DNA of 64,000 bases from Geobacter sp. AOG2 (GTDB lineage: Bacteria > Desulfobacterota > Desulfuromonadia > Geobacterales > Pseudopelobacteraceae). Positions 17,508 to 26,931 of this stretch are shown here, piece by piece. The stretch lies in contig NZ_BLJA01000001.1 of assembly GCF_019972295.1 (NCBI RefSeq), positions 3,798,093 through 3,862,092 of the forward strand, read 5' to 3'. Numbering within the stretch: the stretch's first letter is position 1; each line of letters starts with the position of its first letter. The translations under genes and the position numbers were made by a program. Under the pieces are notes generated by a model. It did not search any database, had not been told where the DNA came from, and saw only the letters and a program-made list of their open reading frames with translations.

Positions 17508-20186
17508 TCATGACTTTGTCAATAACTCCCTCACCTTTCCCATAAACGTATCGCAGGTGAATGGTTTGGCGAGAAAGTGCTCGCTGTCTTCCAATTTGAT
17601 ATTGGTGATCCCGCTTTTGTCGTATCCCGAGATGTACAGTACCGCACCAATATCTTGCCGCGCTTCCTTCAGCCTGGTAAACAACTGCCTGCCGTCCATG
17701 CCGGGCATAACCAGGTCGGAGATCAAAAGATCGATCTTTCCCGAAAGTTGTCGGGCAATGGTAAATGCCTGGTCCGGCCCCTCCGCCACATGTATCGTGT
17801 AGCCCAACTCGCCCATCAGTTCAGAAATCATTCTACGCACCGAGTCATTGTCCTCGACCAGCAGGATTGTCTCATTTCCGGTGAAATCTTTTGAAACCGT
17901 TTTCGCCATGCTGACGGGCAGTTCGGGGTTCTGGTCGTAACACGGGAAATACATTTTGAATGTCGAGCCGTTGCCCTCGGTACTGCTCACCTCGATATGC
18001 CCGTTGTGCTGCCTGACTATTCCATAGACATTTGCCAGGCCGAGTCCGGTACCATGTCCGGCTTCTTTCGTGGTGAAAAACGGTTCGAATATATGCTTCG
18101 CGGTTTTCTCGGACATGCCGCAACCGTTGTCCTCAAAGGAAAGCAGGACATAACAGCCGGCTACCATTCCAGGATGATTCTGGGCATACTCGTCATCGAT
18201 CAGGGCCTTGCCGGTCTCAATGGCGATAACGCCTTGCGCGGCGATGGCATCCTTGGCATTGATAGCCAAATTCAGAAGGACCTGTTCCAGCTTTGACTGG
18301 TCAGCCAGGATTACTTCAGGCAGTGGGGAGAGATTGAGCCGTATATCGATGTTTTCGCGCAAGGTGCGCCGGATAATAGGGTAAAATGACCGAATGGTTT
18401 CGTTGATGTCCGTGGCTTTGATGAGCATGACCTGCTTGCGGCCGAAGCTGAGCAGTTGCTGTGTCAGGTCCCGTGCCTTATGCGAGGCCGAAATGATCGA
18501 TTCGAGCTTTCCGTAAGCCTTTTTATCGTCCTTGGGAATCACCTTTTTCAGCATGTCGGCATAAATTATGATCGGTGTGAGAAGGTTGTTGAAATCATGG
18601 GCCACTCCTCCGGCCAAGTGGCCAATGGCCTCCATCTTCTGGGACTGGTGCAGTTGTTCCTCAAGGGCCACTCGTTCCGCCTCGACGCGGTTGCGCTCGA
18701 TGGCAATGCCGGCAAAGGCCGATGCCTGCTCGACGAGACGGAGTTCCTCCTCACCCGGCGATGCCGGATGGCGGTGATAGACGGCGAATGTGCCAAGTAC
18801 CTTGCCGGAAGATGACCGTATCGGTTCCGACCAGCATGAACGCAGACCGGCCTCCCCGGCAGAGGTGAAGCCTTCCCAGAAAGGGTGGGTGGCAATGTCT
18901 TCGACGACCACCCGTTCATTTCGGTATGCCGCCGTGCCGCAGGAGCCGATCCCCTCACCGATCCTGGTCAGATTCACCGCGGCATTATAAGCATCCGGCA
19001 GGCTCGGCGCCGCCCCGTTCAAAAGCCGCTTGCCATCTTCACTGACCAGAAGGATCGAACAGAGCGCTTCCGGCCGCTCCCTCTCGATGGCCGAGGCAAT
19101 GAAGCCCAGAAGATCGGGAAGCGATTCTCCGCGGGCGATCCGCTCCAGTATCTCTGAACGGGTATGTTCACGTACTTCCGACTTTTTCAGTTCGGTGATG
19201 TCCTTGACCACATGAACGGCCCTGAATATCTTTCCGTATTCATCAAAGACCGGGTCCAGTGAAACATCGAACCACTTGTCGGCCGCCTGAAACTGCACGG
19301 AGGCGCGCCGCCCTGTCGCTATCATTTCGTTGAACGGGCACTGACCCATGGGAGGTGAGCCCCCATGGGCGACGTCGCAGCAGCGGTCCCCGCAGATATC
19401 CTGCGGCGGACGCCCAAAGATGCTCTGAGTGGCACTGTTGGCCCGGAGAATGGCCCGATTCATATCGAGAAGCCAGATGGCATCGGCGGAGGCATCGAAG
19501 GTCTGCTGCCACTCCTGCACGATCATTGAAAGCTTTTTGTCAGTCTCCTTGTGTTCTGTGACGTCATCAACGGCAATGATGGCGCATGCCTGGCCTGAAG
19601 CCACAATCGGTTCAATGCTGATTTTCAGCCACATGTGTTTTTTGACGGCGTCACTGGATCGCTCCAGTTGAATTTCAACGCCATAGCGGGCCTGACGTGA
19701 CTTCATGATACTCTGAACCATCTCCCGCAGGCTACAGACGGAACACTCCGGGGCATGACCGCATTCATGGTTGTCCTGTGTCGTGTAGGCGCAATCGAAA
19801 ACCTGGCCGGGCACAAGACCGATAATGCTCGCAGCCCCCTTGTCGCAGATTGCCTCCATGGCGCGGTTCGCCTCGATAACCCGGCATGATTCACTGATGA
19901 TCATCATGCCGACAGGCGCCGCTTCAAAGATGGACCTGGCATTGTCCCTTTCAGTGGCTGCAGCCTCTTCAGCGTGCTGGCGGGATGCTATCTCGGCTTC
20001 CAATATGTTCGTTTGAAGGTGCAGTTCGTTTTCAATCAACTCCCGCCGCTGGATTTCCTCTTCCAACTCCCGAAGTTTCTTCAACAGTTCCGGGTAGTAG
20101 CTTTTCTGTGATGACTGGTCGCCACGTCCTGCTATTTGCTCATGGAACTCTTCCCGGCTATTTTGGGGATCAAAGGATTTCGTCAT
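17508..20186 (-). CDS. PAS-PAS-GAF hybrid histidine kinase with receiver domain
   Basis: The 892-residue soluble hybrid kinase has an N-terminal coiled coil and two PAS domains. The first contains a cysteine-rich insertion, [11 protein letters not shown], and the second a [17 protein letters not shown] segment. A GAF domain, a HisKA with [10 protein letters not shown], and an ATPase with DNGCGMSE and [11 protein letters not shown] follow. The C-terminal receiver has ILLVEDND and the phosphorylatable Asp in [12 protein letters not shown]. The cysteine clusters could bind metal or sense redox state. ATG 20186 (MTKSFDPQ) is used; an upstream extension to 20354 is compositionally non-coding. No DNA-binding output is attached. 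Confidence 0.88.
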   Translation of the reverse strand: MTKSFDPQNSREEFHEQIAGRGDQSSQKSYYPELLKKLRELEEEIQRRELIENELHLQTNILEAEIASRQHAEEAAATERDNARSIFEAAPVGMMIISESCRVIEANRAMEAICDKGAASIIGLVPGQVFDCAYTTQDNHECGHAPECSVCSLREMVQSIMKSRQARYGVEIQLERSSDAVKKHMWLKISIEPIVASGQACAIIAVDDVTEHKETDKKLSMIVQEWQQTFDASADAIWLLDMNRAILRANSATQSIFGRPPQDICGDRCCDVAHGGSPPMGQCPFNEMIATGRRASVQFQAADKWFDVSLDPVFDEYGKIFRAVHVVKDITELKKSEVREHTRSEILERIARGESLPDLLGFIASAIERERPEALCSILLVSEDGKRLLNGAAPSLPDAYNAAVNLTRIGEGIGSCGTAAYRNERVVVEDIATHPFWEGFTSAGEAGLRSCWSEPIRSSSGKVLGTFAVYHRHPASPGEEELRLVEQASAFAGIAIERNRVEAERVALEEQLHQSQKMEAIGHLAGGVAHDFNNLLTPIIIYADMLKKVIPKDDKKAYGKLESIISASHKARDLTQQLLSFGRKQVMLIKATDINETIRSFYPIIRRTLRENIDIRLNLSPLPEVILADQSKLEQVLLNLAINAKDAIAAQGVIAIETGKALIDDEYAQNHPGMVAGCYVLLSFEDNGCGMSEKTAKHIFEPFFTTKEAGHGTGLGLANVYGIVRQHNGHIEVSSTEGNGSTFKMYFPCYDQNPELPVSMAKTVSKDFTGNETILLVEDNDSVRRMISELMGELGYTIHVAEGPDQAFTIARQLSGKIDLLISDLVMPGMDGRQLFTRLKEARQDIGAVLYISGYDKSGITNIKLEDSEHFLAKPFTCDTFMGKVRELLTKS

Positions 20187-21063
20187 GGATTCGCTCGATT
20201 TCAGTTTGTATCGGTTTGCGCTGGTTGGTCGCCTTGCAGGGGGCCGACGGGCATTTGTGGCTGGATGGTGGGTACTGGCCCCGCCCGCTGTGTGCCGCAC
20301 GGCGCTTTTCAGCGCAAACCCCGCGTTCCGTCCCTTGTGAATTGGGAGAGGCACCGGGAAACGGTCTGCCGGAGAAGCCCGATCTGTTCAAACAATCCAC
20401 GATCCTGTCTGTCTGGTCGACAGGCCGCCGGGATGCCATGATCAGAAACAACGGGCACGTATTTGAGACCGGATCGACATGCTACCGGTTCGCCGCGGCA
20501 AGTGAACCGCTTTTAAAGTATCATCTCGGTAACAACGGGCTTGCAAAACGGCACTGCCGAGACCATGTCCATGTCTTCAGGTTTCTATTGATTATATTAA
20601 TTGTTTGGATGTAGTAATGTTGCTAAAGGTGCAATAAAACTACATTTAATTATGTATACCACCACGTAGTCAAATACTCAACAAATTATTAAAATATGAT
20701 TATAAACAGATATCAATAGATATGCGGCGCGAACAAGCGCTCCACCTCGCTATTTCCCTTGGGGCCGGACAACAAACCCGCGGCGCCGGCGTGGTGAATC
20801 CGGGGGGCGTCATCATAATTCTGCGTCGGGTGGTCGCCTGGCAAGTTGGTAGTTGGCTGGGGTTACCGGGGGAAGGAATCCTCCGGTGCGGGAAATTCTG
20901 AATGGGCAGGGATGTAACCGGTCACTTCCCGGCCGAGCTTGCGCACATGGCTGATGAACACGGGATGAGCACGGCATCGATCTTGTGGGCTATCTCATGC
21001 CGCTCTCCATGACCGGCACGCCGGGCCGCTTCGGGCCCCGCACGGCCGCAAAAATACGAGAGG
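20187..21063. other. Gene-free stretch with AT-rich core
   Basis: About 880 nt without a supportable gene. The part from roughly 20580 to 20720 is markedly AT-rich and could hold promoters of the kinase gene or decayed foreign DNA. Frames in the GC-rich flanks are shadows with no ribosome-binding site. No recognisable RNA structure was found. Confidence 0.5.
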
Positions 21064-21630
21064 CTAGCGGGGCCGGCTTTTTTCGAATTGTGCCTGTACT
21101 TCCTTTTGCATGTCGAACTGACGCTCGACCAGCTTTTGCAACTGCTCCGCCGAAATCTCTCCCAAAACCTTCTGCCGCACGATGCCGTTGCCGTCCAGGA
21201 TGAAAACGGTGGGGAAGCCGAACACCCCATATTGTTCCGAAGTCGTGGTGTGTTCGTCCGTGAGCAACGTGAAGGTCAGCCCGTTGTCTTTCGCGAATGA
21301 CTCCACCAGCTTCGCCGGACTTCCCACGTTGACGGCCAGGATCGCCAGGCCCTTGTCCCTGACGCGGCGGTAGAAAGGTTCGAGCAGTTTCACCCGGTCG
21401 CTGCAGCAGGTATTGGCCCAGAAGTACAGGACAACGACCTTGCCCTTGAACCGGCCGATGTCCACGGGCTCGCCCCGGAGGTCGCTGCCCGGGGATGAGG
21501 GCGGTTTTTCGCCGATCACGACCCCCTGCTTGTTGTCGCAGCCGGGGCAAAGACAGAGGATTGCCGCCATAAGCAGGGCGGCTCCAAAGATCGGCCTGAA
21601 CATGGTCGGGCGCGGTGAGGATGGTTTCAT
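21064..21630 (-). CDS. TlpA-like thioredoxin-fold lipoprotein with altered active site
   Basis: The 188-residue protein starts with a lipoprotein signal (lipobox ending in PGC) and continues as a TlpA/ResA-like redoxin. KVVVLYFWANTCCSDRV is at the position where the family has WCxxC. Here the motif is TCCSD, so the resolving cysteine is lost and two adjacent cysteines replace it. GFPTVFILD is the normal cis-proline loop. It is the second gene of a two-gene unit, 43 nt downstream of another TlpA-family gene. ATG 21630 follows CGGAGCTTGAAAAA. A metal- or haem-handling rather than classical thiol-exchange role is possible. Confidence 0.8.
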   Translation of the reverse strand: MKPSSPRPTMFRPIFGAALLMAAILCLCPGCDNKQGVVIGEKPPSSPGSDLRGEPVDIGRFKGKVVVLYFWANTCCSDRVKLLEPFYRRVRDKGLAILAVNVGSPAKLVESFAKDNGLTFTLLTDEHTTTSEQYGVFGFPTVFILDGNGIVRQKVLGEISAEQLQKLVERQFDMQKEVQAQFEKSRPR

Positions 21631-21673
21631 TTTTTCAAGCTCCGTGATGGATCGCCCCTGTGTTTCATACGCA

Positions 21674-22171
21674 TCATTGTCTGAAATATGACTCCAGGTC
21701 CGCAGGCAGCCCATAGCCGCGGTAAGCCACCACGCCCGATCTGCCGATGATGACGCAGTAGGGCATCCCCGGCACCCCGAAGGACTTTGCCACATCACCC
21801 CTGGGATCGACGACTATTTCGTAGCCGGGTTTGTTATCGGCGACGAAGCTCTGGATATCCTCAAGGCTCTCACCCTCGTTGACACCGATCACCTTCAGGA
21901 GCGGGTCGGAGTTCAGGGAGTTGAGATGGGGCACCTCTTTCCGGCAGATCGGGCACCAAGCCGCCCAGAAGGCGACAATTACCGCCTTCCTGCCGATGAA
22001 GGGTATCAGGGTAACCTGCTCCCCGGTTGGCGTCCTGAGGTCGAGTTCGCCCAGGATCGGCCTGGCTGCCTCCCGGGTACCGCCGGTTTCCGCCTTTGCC
22101 GGTCCGGGCAAGGCGAGGGCAAACAGGCAAAGGAATGCCACAAGGGTCAATGCGGTTGAACGATACGCCAT
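21674..22171 (-). CDS. TlpA family thiol-disulfide oxidoreductase, exported
   Basis: The 165-residue protein has a signal peptide ending in AKA and a thioredoxin fold with the intact active site WCPIC (about residue 73) and the loop GVPGMPYCVII. It is a likely periplasmic reductant, for example in cytochrome maturation or disulfide repair. GGGAGCAGATC precedes the ATG at 22171. It is first in an operon with the CC-type TlpA-like lipoprotein; the two may work on the same substrate. Confidence 0.88.
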   Translation of the reverse strand: MAYRSTALTLVAFLCLFALALPGPAKAETGGTREAARPILGELDLRTPTGEQVTLIPFIGRKAVIVAFWAAWCPICRKEVPHLNSLNSDPLLKVIGVNEGESLEDIQSFVADNKPGYEIVVDPRGDVAKSFGVPGMPYCVIIGRSGVVAYRGYGLPADLESYFRQ

Positions 22172-22356
22172 GATCTGCTCCCTTTCCCAAAGCCCCGGCA
22201 TGTCGCAGGAGGCTTTCAGGAATAACTTAACGCGGCTTTGGTTCGGCTTCCTTCCAGCTTACGATCCTTCCCGTTCCGGTGTCAACGAACCTTTGGAGCG
22301 AGACGTTCGCGCCTCCGCCGCACCGGCAACGGCTTTCCGGGACATTGCCCGCCGCT

Positions 22357-22521
22357 TTACCCCTGGCTGTCCCTCATCTCCTTGATTACCTCGATGATCT
22401 CTCCCCTGGTCAGGATGCCCTTCTTTTCCAGGACCGTTATCAGGGCCAGCATCTCATAGCTGTGGGAAACCACCAACTCCTCCAGGGACAGCATCTGTTC
22501 GTCGTCAAGCTTGTTCGTCAT
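22357..22521 (-). CDS. Small acidic protein overlapping the hemerythrin gene
   Basis: A 54-residue open frame starts with ATG at 22521 inside the last codons of the upstream hemerythrin gene (17-nt overlap) and ends TAA at 22357-22359. It reads MTNKLDDEQMLSLEELVV and so on, with a helical, amphipathic pattern and no cysteines. GGATC lies just before the ATG. The overlap suggests translational coupling to the hemerythrin. Similar short helical ORFs of unknown function occur next to signalling genes; I cannot name a family. Confidence 0.65.
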   Translation of the reverse strand: MTNKLDDEQMLSLEELVVSHSYEMLALITVLEKKGILTRGEIIEVIKEMRDSQG

Positions 22522-22930
22522 GGATGATCCTTTGCACGGGCCGTTTTGATTTGATGGAATACTTCCTGTCCTCGGTCATGACGTGATCGATGAGCCACTT
22601 CCACAGGTGCAACACTATTTCCTTCGACACCATCACCTCATTTGCGCCGTGGGTATGGTGGTATTTGCCTATCATGGCGGAGAACGACCGGTGTTCCGAG
22701 AGATGCTTGTTGATATCGGGGTATTCGATGCTCTTCATGTGCTGCTCTTCCGCATGGAAATGGTAGGTGCTGTAGGCGACCAGTTCCTCGATGACGGCAC
22801 TGAGTTTTGTTCTGTTCTTGTTCAGGCAACTGTCGTAGAGCTTGTTGAACACTTCGAACAGGTTCTTGTGATGGTTGTCCAGCTCTTCGTTGCCCACGGA
22901 ATATTTCCTGCTCCAGGTAAAATGTTCCAT
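22505..22930 (-). CDS. Bacteriohemerythrin
   Basis: The 141-residue single-domain hemerythrin has the diiron ligands in order: NEELDNHH (first His/His region), YHFHAEEQHM (HxxxE...H), SEHRSF and WLIDHVMTED (final H and D). Such proteins bind O2 reversibly and serve oxygen storage, delivery or sensing. AAGCACCGTATG context places the start at 22930. The gene heads a unit with the 54-residue protein and is preceded by an EamA-type transporter gene on the same strand, 12 nt upstream. Confidence 0.93.
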   Translation of the reverse strand: MEHFTWSRKYSVGNEELDNHHKNLFEVFNKLYDSCLNKNRTKLSAVIEELVAYSTYHFHAEEQHMKSIEYPDINKHLSEHRSFSAMIGKYHHTHGANEVMVSKEIVLHLWKWLIDHVMTEDRKYSIKSKRPVQRIIHDEQA

Positions 22931-22942
22931 ACGGTGCTCCGG

Positions 22943-23371
22943 TTATTTGCGTATGATCAGGGCAAGGCCGGCGAGTGTCAGCAGGATGCCCAGGAGACGT
23001 CCGACCGACAAGGGCTCCCGGTAGACGATGATGGCGACCGGGATGAGCATGAGCGCCGCCAGGCCGTTGACCGCTATGCCGGACCATTGGAGAGAGCCGC
23101 CGGTCCGGTAGAAAAACAGAAAGCCGATCTCGATCAGGAACGCTCCGGCGCCAAGAGCTGCGACAGGCCAGTTCAGCACCTGGGCGCTATAGGAGGTGAC
23201 GGCTGTGCCCTGAAAGAACGGCGCAGCCGCGGCCGAAAGCAGGAACGCAAAACCATAGGCGCCCATGAGAATGACCATGGGGTTAGCCGTCGCCGCCAGG
23301 GTTTTTTGCCCTATATGGTAGATGGCATTGCCGCCCGCGGCAATGAATATGAAGATAACGAATGGCTTCAT
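22943..23371 (-). CDS. EamA/DMT-family small transporter
   Basis: The 142-residue protein has four to five hydrophobic segments. It ends in the typical EamA half-repeat AIIVYREPLSVGRLLGILLTLAGLALI. It is one EamA unit rather than the usual duplicated pair, so it probably works as a dimer, like small multidrug-type transporters. ATG 23371 is chosen over upstream in-frame codons because the membrane protein begins there (MKPFVIFIF) after a GAGG. Substrate unknown. Confidence 0.8.
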   Translation of the reverse strand: MKPFVIFIFIAAGGNAIYHIGQKTLAATANPMVILMGAYGFAFLLSAAAAPFFQGTAVTSYSAQVLNWPVAALGAGAFLIEIGFLFFYRTGGSLQWSGIAVNGLAALMLIPVAIIVYREPLSVGRLLGILLTLAGLALIIRK

Positions 23372-23439
23372 CCCGGACCTCGGCCTACCTCCCTTTGTAT
23401 CTGTACGTCGTCCCGGCCGGACCGGGAGCGAATGCCCCG

Positions 23440-24033
23440 CTACCACTTCTCCAAATGGATCTTGTCCTTCCGGTACTTGTCCTTGGGCTTGTCCTCGCCG
23501 GTCGGGACGCCGATCAGTATGACGTTCAGAGGGATGACGTTGGCCGGTATGCCGAGCACACTGCGCACGTGTTTCATCTTTTCCTCATAGGGATATGAGG
23601 CGGTCCAGTGCCCGCCGAGTCCCAGCGCCTCGGTGGCCAGCAGGATATTCTCGCTGGCCAGCGAGGCGTCGATGACCGCGAAGTCCTTGCTCTTCAGGTT
23701 GGCTATTTCCGGTTCCGCGCAGACGACAATGACCGCCCCCGCCTTGTAGATACCCCGCGCGTTCGGCAGACCGGCACCCAGGGCATCCCGCTTCTGCTTG
23801 TCGGTCACCACCACGAACGACCACGGCTGCTTGTTGACGGCTGTGGGCGCGGCCATGCCGGCCCGGATGATCTTGTCCAGGTCTTCCGTACCGACCGTCG
23901 CCCCGGTAAAGGAGCGGACGCTCTTCCGGGAATGGATGACGGAAAACGTATCTTTCGCCGTGTCGGCCGCTTTGGCCGAAACAGCCCCCGCCGACAACAA
24001 GGCGGCCACCAGGCAGATAAAGGCAATTCTCAT
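23440..24033 (-). CDS. Nitroreductase family protein with signal peptide
   Basis: The 197-residue flavoprotein of the nitroreductase fold has SRKSVRSFTG near the start, APTAVNKQPWSFVVV, and GLGGHWTASYP for FMN contacts. Unusually it begins with a cleavable signal peptide (MRIAFICLVAALLSAGAVSA), so it is predicted to be periplasmic; FMN-containing enzymes need Tat export or periplasmic flavin loading. GGAGGGTTGGGAC precedes ATG 24033. The substrate (quinones, nitro compounds, metals) cannot be read from sequence. Confidence 0.88.
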   Translation of the reverse strand: MRIAFICLVAALLSAGAVSAKAADTAKDTFSVIHSRKSVRSFTGATVGTEDLDKIIRAGMAAPTAVNKQPWSFVVVTDKQKRDALGAGLPNARGIYKAGAVIVVCAEPEIANLKSKDFAVIDASLASENILLATEALGLGGHWTASYPYEEKMKHVRSVLGIPANVIPLNVILIGVPTGEDKPKDKYRKDKIHLEKW

Positions 24034-24062
24034 GTCCCAACCCTCCAATGAAGATGCTTTTC

Positions 24063-24095
24063 AAAAAAAAACGCCCATTGCGGAAACAATGGGCG
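24063..24095 (-). terminator. Intrinsic terminator downstream of the outer-membrane barrel gene
   Basis: CGCCCATTG (24072-24080) and CAATGGGCG (24087-24095) form a perfect 9-bp stem. On the minus strand it is followed by a long T-run (24071-24063). It ends the transcript of the beta-barrel gene and isolates the nitroreductase. Confidence 0.9.
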
Positions 24096-24195
24096 ATTGT
24101 GCTATGGTCCGGATATCTTTGTCAACGGATTAACTGACCGGCTCGGGGAATCTCGGTCGCCGCATGGGCGGAAAAGAACCCTTTCCGGACGGAAA

Positions 24196-24813
24196 TCAGT
24201 TGAAGAAATACCGCACACCGAACGTCATGGAAAAACTGTCCGGATCAAACTCACCTACCTTGGCGCCACCGGCCTTGATATCGGCGTTCGGGGCGATAAC
24301 CCCCTTGATCTCGGAGGTCAGGGCCAGTTGCCGCAGAAGGAAATAATCCGCTCCAGCCTTCACATGGACCCCTGCCACGGTATCCACATCCAGGCCGTTA
24401 TTGGCGCCATTGACGAGGATGTCCAGCCCGAACCCGGCATAGGGGACCAACTTTTTGACCGGGAGGTTGAGATAGCGGTACTGTGCCCCCAGAGAGATAT
24501 TGGTGGTATCGAAATCCGTACCAGCATCCGTACCGAAGCCGGTATGGGTAACCTCGAACTCGGCCGCGTAATTATTGAGAATGCCGTAGATAAGGCCGCC
24601 GCCGCCGACGAAGCCCGTATCCGTATGCCCCCTTCCGATCACGAAGCCGGTGCCGACCGCATCGCTGTCCGCGGGCACCAGGAAGCCGATTTCGCCCGTT
24701 ATGCCAAATCTGTCCTTGATACTCTCCGTACTATTCGCGTCCGCCGCCATGGCACTCGTGCCAACCAAGCTGCAAACCAACACCAGACATGCCGCAATCA
24801 TTTCCTTTTTCAT
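24196..24813 (-). CDS. Outer membrane beta-barrel protein (OmpW/OmpX-like)
   Basis: The 205-residue protein has a signal peptide ending in AMA. The mature part shows alternating amphipathic strands with GAQYRYLNL, VPYAGFGLDI and a C-terminal MTFGVRYFFN. The terminal aromatic residue pair is the usual outer-membrane insertion signal. Size and motif fit an 8-stranded barrel. GGAGGTAAAGAGC precedes the ATG. It may be a small porin or adhesin; nothing more can be said. It follows the coiled-coil protein gene on the same strand by 64 nt. Confidence 0.82.
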   Translation of the reverse strand: MKKEMIAACLVLVCSLVGTSAMAADANSTESIKDRFGITGEIGFLVPADSDAVGTGFVIGRGHTDTGFVGGGGLIYGILNNYAAEFEVTHTGFGTDAGTDFDTTNISLGAQYRYLNLPVKKLVPYAGFGLDILVNGANNGLDVDTVAGVHVKAGADYFLLRQLALTSEIKGVIAPNADIKAGGAKVGEFDPDSFSMTFGVRYFFN

Positions 24814-24877
24814 GCTCTTTACCTCCATGTTTTTTCGTAGGCGTCCACATAGCAACTACAGGGCGCCCTGGGTGGAA

Positions 24878-25168
24878 CTATTTGAACTTCGAGGTCGCCT
24901 CGTGGAAGGCGGCTTTGACTTCCGTCCAGGCCTTTTCCAGCCCGGTCTTCATATCTTCCCAGGCCTCATCGCCGGATGCCTTTAGTTCGCGCAGCCTTAT
25001 CCCTGCTTCGCCCTGCTTGTGCTGCAAGGATTCGATGGCCTTGTAGTACTCGACCTTCATATCGGCCGTCATCTTTTCCGCCTTGGCTTTGAGCAGGGTG
25101 ATCTGCGCATTCCATTCCTTCAATTGCGCATCGAGTCTTTCCTCATACGCCTTTCGTCGATCACTCAT
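24878..25168 (-). CDS. Coiled-coil protein, unknown function
   Basis: The 96-residue, highly charged protein is predicted helical throughout (LKEWNAQITLLKAKAEKM, heptad pattern) without cysteines or signal peptide. CCGGAGGTGATTGTC gives an excellent ribosome-binding site for the ATG at 25168. Similar small coiled-coil proteins occur near envelope and stress genes in deltaproteobacteria. It is likely in one transcript with the outer-membrane barrel gene. No specific function can be claimed. Confidence 0.75.
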   Translation of the reverse strand: MSDRRKAYEERLDAQLKEWNAQITLLKAKAEKMTADMKVEYYKAIESLQHKQGEAGIRLRELKASGDEAWEDMKTGLEKAWTEVKAAFHEATSKFK

Positions 25169-25371
25169 GACAATCACCTCCGGTTCATTCAAATAATGGC
25201 GGACAGTGCGATAGTGCCCGCCTCGGTCCAGGGGTTGGTAACGCAATGAGCATGCCGGAGGAGGGCGGTGGTCGCGGTGCACGTAACGGGCCGGATGTGC
25301 GGGATAAAAACCAGGCACGTGCGCGGGGTGGGGAAAAGCCGTCAGCGGGAAGCCGTCAAGTTTGACATATC

Positions 25372-25385
25372 CGCCATATATGGCG
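25372..25385. promoter_or_regulatory. Perfect 14-bp palindrome CGCCATATATGGCG in a gene-free spacer
   Basis: The stretch 25169-25566 has no gene and separates divergent units. It contains the perfect palindrome CGCCATATATGGCG 5 nt after a TTGACA hexamer (25362-25367). It could be an operator for either the coiled-coil/barrel unit (left) or the oxidoreductase (right). No cognate regulator is adjacent. Confidence 0.35.
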
Positions 25386-25566
25386 AACCCTTTGGGATCG
25401 GCGACGATATGCTCGCCCGCGTCTTTACGCGTGCCCCAGACAGTGGCGCCGGGAACCGAAGCCCCCCGAAGAACTCCTGCGACAATTTCATATAGTGGTA
25501 CAATTACCTTGACGACAGAGGATGGATACCCATTCCACGGAAATTATACCATAAAGGAGAAACACC

Positions 25567-26556
25567 ATGCCGAAGATAGTACGTTTTTATGAAACAGGAG
25601 ATGCCGGGGTGCTCAGGATCGAGGAGTTGCCCCTTGTGGAGCCGGGAGAGGGAGAGATTCGCCTGAAGGTCGAGGCCATCGGCTTAAATCGCGCCGAGGT
25701 CATGTTCCGGCAGGGACGGTATCTGGAAGCTCCCAACCTTCCCTCGCGGCTCGGCTATGAAGCGGCGGGAACCGTAGACGCCGTGGGACCCGGCGTCGGC
25801 AGCGTCAAGATCGGCGACCGGGTAAGCACCATACCCTCATTTTCCGTCGGCGCCTATGGGGTCTACGGCGAAAGCGCCATCGTGCCGGCCTATGCCGCGG
25901 TCCCGTATCCGTCGGGGCTGTCGCCGGTCGAGGGGGCGGCGATCTGGATGCAGTACCTGACGGCTTTCGGGGCGCTTGTCGAATTCGGCAAATTGCAGAA
26001 AGGCGGCTCAGTACTGATCACCGCGGCGACCAGCAGCGTGGGCCTGGCCGCCATCCAGATCGCAAAATCCGTCGGGGCCACCGCCGTCGCCGCCACCCGG
26101 GGCAGAGGGAAGAAGGCCTTTCTCCTGGGCGCGGGGGCGGATCACGTCATCGTGACCGATGAAGAAGATCTGGTTGCGGGCGCCATGGCCCCTACCTCCG
26201 GGAAAGGCGTCGACATGGTCTTCGACCCCGTGGGCGGGCCGCTCTTGGAAACGCTTGCCGCCGCCGCCGGTCAAGGCGCGACGATCTTCGAGTACGGCGC
26301 ATTGTCGCCCGAGCCGACGCCCTTTCCGTTGTTCGCGGCGCTGGGAAAAGGACTCTCCGTGCGGGGGTACACCCTGTTCGAGATCGTGAAGGACCCCGAA
26401 CGGCTGGCCCGCGGCAAGCACTTCGTCTACAGCGGCCTCGAATCCGGCGCGCTGAAACCCGTCATCGACCGCACATTCCCGCTGGAGAGTATTGTGGAAG
26501 CCCACCGGTACATGGAGTCCAACCAGCAGAAAGGCAAGATAGTGGTGACGGTGTAA
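25567..26556 (+). CDS. Zinc-independent quinone oxidoreductase-like dehydrogenase (MDR family)
   Basis: The 329-residue enzyme is a medium-chain dehydrogenase/reductase. GYEAAGTVDAVGPGV (about residue 60) marks the GroES-like domain. ITAATSSVGLAAIQIAKSVGA (read as two parts, about residues 150-170) is the Rossmann dinucleotide site. Catalytic-zinc ligands of alcohol dehydrogenases are absent, pointing to NADPH:quinone oxidoreductase-like activity. AAAGGAGAAACACC precedes the ATG. It stands alone. Confidence 0.9.
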   Translation: MPKIVRFYETGDAGVLRIEELPLVEPGEGEIRLKVEAIGLNRAEVMFRQGRYLEAPNLPSRLGYEAAGTVDAVGPGVGSVKIGDRVSTIPSFSVGAYGVYGESAIVPAYAAVPYPSGLSPVEGAAIWMQYLTAFGALVEFGKLQKGGSVLITAATSSVGLAAIQIAKSVGATAVAATRGRGKKAFLLGAGADHVIVTDEEDLVAGAMAPTSGKGVDMVFDPVGGPLLETLAAAAGQGATIFEYGALSPEPTPFPLFAALGKGLSVRGYTLFEIVKDPERLARGKHFVYSGLESGALKPVIDRTFPLESIVEAHRYMESNQQKGKIVVTV

Positions 26557-26931
26557 CGGGGGTGAGAGGGGCAGTTGCGCATTCCGGCAAAGTACATGCA
26601 CACCTGCCCCCCATTCTCTTTTCCCTGGCGTGTGAGCCGGACACGAGTACTCCGTGCCTGCTCTTTCCGCTGCCGAAGCAAACCGCGCTAATCACCTTGA
26701 CGGCACTTTTAGCGTGGCAGCATAGCCTGTGGGAACAGGTCCCGGAGGAATGGCAGGGGGTGGCGCGGAGCCTTTGTATTTTCTTGAGTTAATTGGTAAG
26801 ATACTACTGTATTTTCCGCAGTCGTGGTGATATGGAACGTGGTGGAGAGAAACCGGCCCCGGTGGAAAACATCACGGCCGGGACCGTTGGCTTGCCGACG
26901 GCGAATAAAAGCGGCATAAGAAGGAGGTATC
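26557..26931. other. Gene-free stretch
   Basis: No supportable gene. The right end contains the AGAAGGAGGTATC ribosome-binding site of the hemerythrin gene and an AT-rich promoter-like patch near 26785-26820. No hairpin or repeat was noticed. Confidence 0.5.

Noticed and set aside
19985-20614. 209-residue plus-strand frame over the start of the hybrid kinase gene
   Set aside because: It overlaps the coiled-coil start of the kinase in antisense and has no start signals or domain.
20820-20900. GEMM-like 3' segment GGTAGTTGGCTGGGGTTACC
   Set aside because: Only the final segment looks similar; the conserved aptamer core and tetraloop stem are absent.
25362-25385. Sigma-70 promoter with TTGACA at 25362
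   Set aside because: No -10 hexamer at proper distance; only the overlapping palindrome is kept as a weak operator candidate.
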